NCBI GenBank assembly: GCA_037013685.1
Contig: CM072896.1
Location: 11,163,444-11,227,443, forward strand
Length of the DNA stretch: 64,000 nt
Direction of reading: 5' to 3'
Origin: Acridotheres tristis
Lineage: Eukaryota; Chordata; Aves; Passeriformes; Sturnidae
The position numbers and the translations under genes were made by a program. Below are positions 58,562 through 64,000 of this stretch, in pieces (positions within the stretch are counted from its first letter, which is position 1; every line of letters begins with the position of its first letter). Below the pieces are notes generated by a model. It ran no database searches. It saw only the letters and a program-made list of their open reading frames with translations, and was not told the DNA's origin.

Positions 58562-61500
58562 CTGTAAAAAAAACCAAACCTGAGCACATATGGCAATGAT
58601 CTGATGTATATTAGACAGCTTTGAGTGTAAAAATGTTTCTCGTGTCACTTATTTCCTACTAGGTGAGAAATGAGGAGAAGAGCTGGGAAAAGATTAGGAT
58701 CACTTTTCAAATTAAGGAACTTCTGAAGTTTGTAATTTAAGATGCCTTGTAACTGCCACTCCTAACAGCTGAGACTAGATCTGTATCCTGGCTCTGATCC
58801 ATCTCTGGGGAGAGACAATCAGGCTGTTAACCTGTGCTAGGAAATCCTTAATTGCTGACAGAAGAGCAGAGCTGAGGTACTGCAGTTGGTAGTGGAGGAT
58901 GGGATTACAGAACTCCAGTGAATCTTGACTGTGCTGCATTATGGAACACTTGGAAACACTTGGAAAAGGCTTTACTTGGCACTCTGGGTACAGGGAAGCA
59001 ACCCAGAAGGGAGAGGAGACTGCAGTGAGTGATGTGCAAGATGATGATAACCTGGGTGGCATTTCCCCATCCCATATGGACGGGAAAAAGTAAAACTGTC
59101 TGTTTAAAGGGGTGCAGTGGAAGAATTGACATCTTTTGATTATGGCTAATACTAAGAGCTGAGGAGAAATGCAATTGAAAAATGTTTTAAGTTGAACAAC
59201 AGAGGCTTGTGCTGATGAAAGACACAAGAAAGTATGGAAAGCAGTGAGTGATGATAAATAATACACCTTATTATCACCCAAATCTGAATCCCACAGCTAA
59301 GGTGACCAACAACCCCCAAATACCTTGCAAGCTCCCATATAGTAGCAAGTCCAGCAAGCTAAACCAGAATTTACTTATGCAAAGAAAATGTAGTCTTTCA
59401 CTGCAAATTAATTTAAGATCTCTTTACTGGTTTTCTGATAGGCTTCATTCTTGAGAATAGTTTTGCTTTTGGTAATAACATATCACATTATATTTTCAAA
59501 TAATATTTAATATTAATAATTACATACCTCAACATTCTTTCCTGTGAATGTTATGCATGCACTCTTATTGAATTGGAGACAATGACAGGAACTATATGAA
59601 AAGTCGATGCTTTTTATATGTAAATACTGAATGGACCAAAAAAATAAAAGACATTTCTTTCTATCATAGCTCTAGAGCTTCAACAAACCTGAATCCTTCA
59701 GGCATAAATATTTCTATCTTTTTATTAAAAATAACCATCCTGGTGGTGACTCAACAAAGAGACAGAATGAATAGTAGATTCTTTTCTTTTCTTTTGTTCT
59801 CTTGGCCTTTAAATTGCAAAGAAAAGCTTCTGAAGACACTAACCCTATTCATTAGTTTGGAATAAAGCAAGTAAGGTATTTCCATTTCATTAAAGGGGAA
59901 ACATTTACATATGAAAAGGAAAAGAATCATTACTCAGAGGTTTAACCATCTATCTGACAGAGGGTTTATCATTGCCATGTGCAGAGCAGAAGTGTCCAGG
60001 GCCTTATCTGTGCTCAGCCCCAAAACAGAGCAGTGTGGGACAGCCCTGCCCTGCAGAGCTGCAGGGGAAGGACAGTGGCTGCAGTGAAGAATGCAGCAGT
60101 GACACAAATGTCAGTGCTGTGGTCCCAAACTCATAACCCAGGTCTGAAGAGAAAGTGAATCTGTTTCCTGAACACAGTCACAGGCACTGTTTATTAGACT
60201 GTGCTGGTTTGTTAGATGTGTCCACCAGCATCAGCACCTGGCCGAGATAAACCCAGCAGCAGCACATTTGCTAGAGGACTGCAGAGATCTGGAAATAAAA
60301 CAATCCAGCATATTTACATGTGATAGCTCTGCCTTTCAGCTGCACCTACAGCACAGGCTTCACAACACTCCTAATGAGCTTAACTTGACCTCAGAAAAGG
60401 TCACTTGTGGGACAGAAGTAATTTAGCCCTCATGCAGTTCTCACCTTACTGGAGCTGAGAAACCACCACTTCTGAATGTGTGTGTTGGAGCTGTGATGTG
60501 TTATTAAAGACTGAGCTAAGACAACAAAATATTTCACCTAGGACTCAAAGGACGGTAATAGCAAATGTGAAAAGAGGGAGGCCATGGGGAAGATAGGACC
60601 AGAGTTTCTGGCTGAGATATTGATTCAGTAGCAGGGATATAACTAATAGCTAATTCCACTGACAACAGAAATTAACTGGTATTGTAAATCCAAATTTTGT
60701 TTCCTGAGTTCTGCAGAATTTGTGGTGTGCTGAAGCTTCTCTGCATCCATAATTTCTCATCCTTAGAGCTACAGAGACAGCTAGACATTTTGCTTTGTTT
60801 ATTTTGCAGACAACAGATTATTATAATACGGCACAAATGAAGATTCTCACATGACATCCTAACCAGAGTATTACATTTAAAGCCAGAAAAAAAGCAACAA
60901 TAAATAAGGAGATCAGCTTAGATTTTTCACCTATGAGAACGAAAAGAAGGCTTCTATGCTGCATGAATTCACAGAGCCTGAGCTGACACTTTTTTTGGTC
61001 TTTGCCCTCATTTAAAATATGTGGTCAGATGTAATTGCTGTTTTTCTCATGGAATTGCATCTTACTATTGGGAATTAGTCTGGATACCACAATATTATCA
61101 AGTGATTTAAAGTCCTGTGGGAAAATAAGCAAATTATTCTTTGCATTATATGGGAGATTTCTTTAATGTATTAAAATAGCAATACACTTCTGTAATTGTA
61201 TAAAATATGAACTAAGCAAACTCAGTCCAGTCAGTTCTAAAATTGTGGTTAATTATTTCATATCCAAACATAGGCTTGGGAGCCTAATGTCAGGCCCCTG
61301 GCATTGAAAATCATGGCCTTCTAGAATTAACTCTGATACACTTGACATGAAGTAGAATGCTGTTTCTAAATATTAAATATTGAAAAAACAAAGAACACCA
61401 AATTATATGAGACAGTCACGATGACTGAAATTAATCATAGATATGCACTTCAAGTTTGCAGCCTTGACTTCTTCGAAAGACCTTCTAGATCTAATGCTAT

Positions 61501-64000
61501 TGCCAGTAGAATTTGCAAGCTTCAAATATGTATGAATTACTATAACTGCCTCTAAGAAATAGCCTGATAATTGTACATATATCTTTCCCCTTTTAACATT
61601 CTCAGGTTTCCATTTCTGTGAGAAGAGCTAATGGATGCTCAGAAAAATATTTTCTTAGTATTTTTTAATCTTTTCTTGCAATCCACTTTTCTCTCTATTC
61701 TCCTATTGCCTTTTATTTCCTGCAGTCTCTCTTCTGTCTTTCTGTCCCATATTCCCTGGATGCTCTCTGTTCCTTGTTTGTCTTCTAAATATTGTATGCT
61801 TTTATTTCTGCTTAATTTTGCATCTTTTTATTCTATACATTAAACATTAGGATGATTACTCTTCCATGAAGACAAATTCAAAAGCTCTTAATCAATTCTA
61901 CACCGCAGTGAAGTTTACTTGATATATTTAGATAGGCTGTACTAATATCTCAGATCCTAATGCTCTAGATAGGAAGGAAATCAAATCTCTGGCAGCTTCT
62001 CTGTATTGTCCTTTTTAGGTTTTGTTGGGTGGGGGATTGGGGTGTGGTAGGACATTTGCCATGGTGGTTTTTGGTTTTAAAAGAGGACCGGATCAGAACC
62101 TGGATCCAGAGAATGCTTTGACTTGCTGTACTCAGAATCTGGAAGGGAAACTTTTGACTTCAGCCAGCCTCTAGAAATCAGGCCTAAGAATTGCTGGGAA
62201 CTGTGCATTAATCTGCACAAGTACCCCTAGCAGTGGATGGGATTTAAATCCCTGTGTGCTATCAAGTGCATCATTTTTTTAGCAAGAGTCAGAATGCGTT
62301 TGGTAATAAGGAATTTGTCACTGAATACAAAGCAGTTGAAAACAGCTTTTCTTATGTGGTTTGAAATGAAAATGGATCAAAGGATAAATCCCAAATTGCT
62401 GGGTGAACGAGTAGAAAGAAATACATATCCAATCCCTAGGAATACTGAGTAGTAAATCACGATTCAGGCATTGTAAACTTTTAATTCCCACACATCACCA
62501 CAAAATCAACAGTGTAGGATAAAATCTCTGCTTTCTGCAGTGGAGTCACAAAAAGTCCGATATAGACTCACATCTTCATGAGGATCTAGGCACACAGAGC
62601 AGAACTGTTGGTGTCTGTACTTACAAGTGTGATTCTCAGCCCTCCCTCACTTTAAGTGCTGGGAAATCTCCAAATAGAGACATTTCTCTGAAATCTGAAT
62701 TCTAATTACTGAAATCATCCTTCTGGGCCTGTATAGACTTTCTGTACTGGCACAGCAGAGCATGGTTCATGCAAGTTAAATCTTGCCTGCAGCCATACCT
62801 AGTCTGGTTTGCAAGTACCACAGACTCACACGGGTTAGCTGTGCTCCAGCTGAGGCAGCCAGGACTGCTTTCATTTGAAACCTTGTTCTGAGAGCATGTA
62901 ATTAATTCTATCTAGTTGAAGCCTCTAGAAAAATTGTTTATATCTGTATTATTTAATGCAGCTAATGATTTAACAAACAAAAGATCCAGCCTGGGGAAGA
63001 GAAATATCTCCTAATGCAAGTAGCAATCTTCCCCTGATCTAAGTGTAAGGTGGTAAATGTGTACCTGATGGAACAGGACATCACTGAGCTGTCACATAAG
63101 GGTCAGGATCAGCCAAGTGTCCTCTATATCCTTTTCTACACCAGCAGGGAAACAAAGGCAGTGCAAAAGGTGAAAAGTCTGGCATCTCTATCCATTTCTG
63201 GCCTCATACTATGAAATGGGGATGAAAACACTTCCTTCACTCTATTGCTTGTCTGTTTTGTCTATTTGGCTTGTAAGTACACATCCTTTATTATGTTTGT
63301 ACAAAATCTAGCACAGCTGTGATTTTGTTTAGAGCTCCAAGAGTGCTGCTGTCAGTTAATTAATATCAATATTGGCTTCTTTGCTTGTCAAAGGTTTCAC
63401 TGGAAGAGCTCACCTTGTCAGTGCAATTGCCTCAGCCTTCCACTGACAGTCTCACTGTAACTAAACCAGCCTTTAAACCTCAGCTTGCATCTCAAAAGCT
63501 ACACATCCCAGGAAGGGTTTTTTCAGTAAGTGATTTAGAACCCAATTTTCAAAGATGGTCATTAAACAGCATTTGCAACAGGAGTCTTGAATATTTTTGC
63601 ATGAATAAATCTCAAGCTTGTAGCTATCCATCATCAGTATATTGTATTCAGTACAGAATTATTAACTGTAAAGACTAGACACATGAGCAAAATCCAAAAA
63701 AATATTGTTTCATGATCTCTAATAAATCATTGTAACTGAAATTAAAAAACCTTCAGGATAAATAATGATTTGTCATGACATTATTCTTGTCCATGTGGCA
63801 GTAAGTGTGATGTGTATTCCTAGCAAACTGATACCTAAAATCTGGTTTTGTTTCTAGATGGCTGTATTGCTGCTACATGCTGCTTTTTCTGTGGACTGAT
63901 GCTGTCAAAAACATCTGCTTTTATATAGCACAGTATTTCATTGACATAAACCCATGAGGAATTATGGCACGAGTATAGATCTTCGAAGTTTAGCTCAAGT
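58562..64000. other. Non-coding stretch, no gene recognised
   Basis: A minus-strand frame of 168 codons (58775-59281) is open from a TAG stop and begins at TTG. Its product is Ser- and Leu-rich with no recognisable domain and no splice or polyadenylation context, so it is not called a gene. A C/T-rich segment lies at about 61675-61770. A plus-strand frame of 97 codons at 63385-63678 also begins at TTG and shows no domain. The rest is unique AT-rich sequence. Confidence 0.5.

Noticed and set aside
58775..59281. 168-codon open frame on the minus strand
   Set aside because: Begins at TTG just after a stop, has no known motif, and no splice or polyadenylation context; codon content does not stand out.

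Overview
The window reads as nuclear DNA of a bird, most likely a neoavian or passerine species. It is AT-rich (by eye roughly 40% G+C) and poor in CpG, and its recognisable interspersed repeats belong to CR1, the dominant avian LINE. There is a well-preserved CR1 3' end at 35083-35476, a very old CR1-type reverse-transcriptase remnant at 26665-27075, and two short CR1 scraps. I see no operon-like gene packing, ribosome-binding sites, tRNA, rRNA, CRISPR array, plasmid or phage feature. The open reading frames longer than 100 codons are few and scattered over both strands. They match what chance gives in 64 kb, mostly inside short GC-rich patches, and none carries a domain I recognise.

No gene can be named. 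What remains are exon-like segments: a pyrimidine-rich acceptor, an open frame, and a consensus donor or a stop codon. On the minus strand, three segments join in one frame: 21229-21179, 14944-14839 and 14356-14135. The last ends in a stop with AATAAA about 100 bp beyond it. A further strong minus-strand segment lies at 58561-58513. On the plus strand there is a possible terminal exon at 9140-9308, a phase-compatible pair at 2437-2493 and 5504-5575, and a single segment at 33437-33502. If real, the window holds the ends of two convergent genes, with 3' ends around 9.4 kb and 14.0 kb, and long minus-strand introns filling most of the rest. Introns also contain many false exons of this kind, so these are hypotheses to test against transcripts and homologues.

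Layout: 1-9 kb is AT-rich unique sequence with two GC-rich patches, a T24 run and an AT palindrome. 9-14 kb holds the two possible convergent 3' ends and small CR1 scraps. 14-26 kb is mostly unstructured, with C/A-rich low-complexity tracts. 26.7-27.1 kb is the ancient CR1 remnant. 35 kb holds the younger CR1. 36-51 kb is AT-rich with GC patches at 38.4-39.0, 41.7-42.2 and 44.0-44.4 kb, homopolymer runs, and a palindrome followed by a tandem repeat at 49.45-49.52 kb. 51.6-52.8 kb carries an 86-bp sequence present twice. 53-64 kb is mostly featureless apart from a small palindrome, a purine tract and the 58.5 kb exon candidate.

I found no evidence of a novel multi-gene system. The observations most worth checking are the minus-strand exon chain, the 58.5 kb exon, the 49.5 kb palindrome with its tandem repeat, and the duplicated 86-mer.
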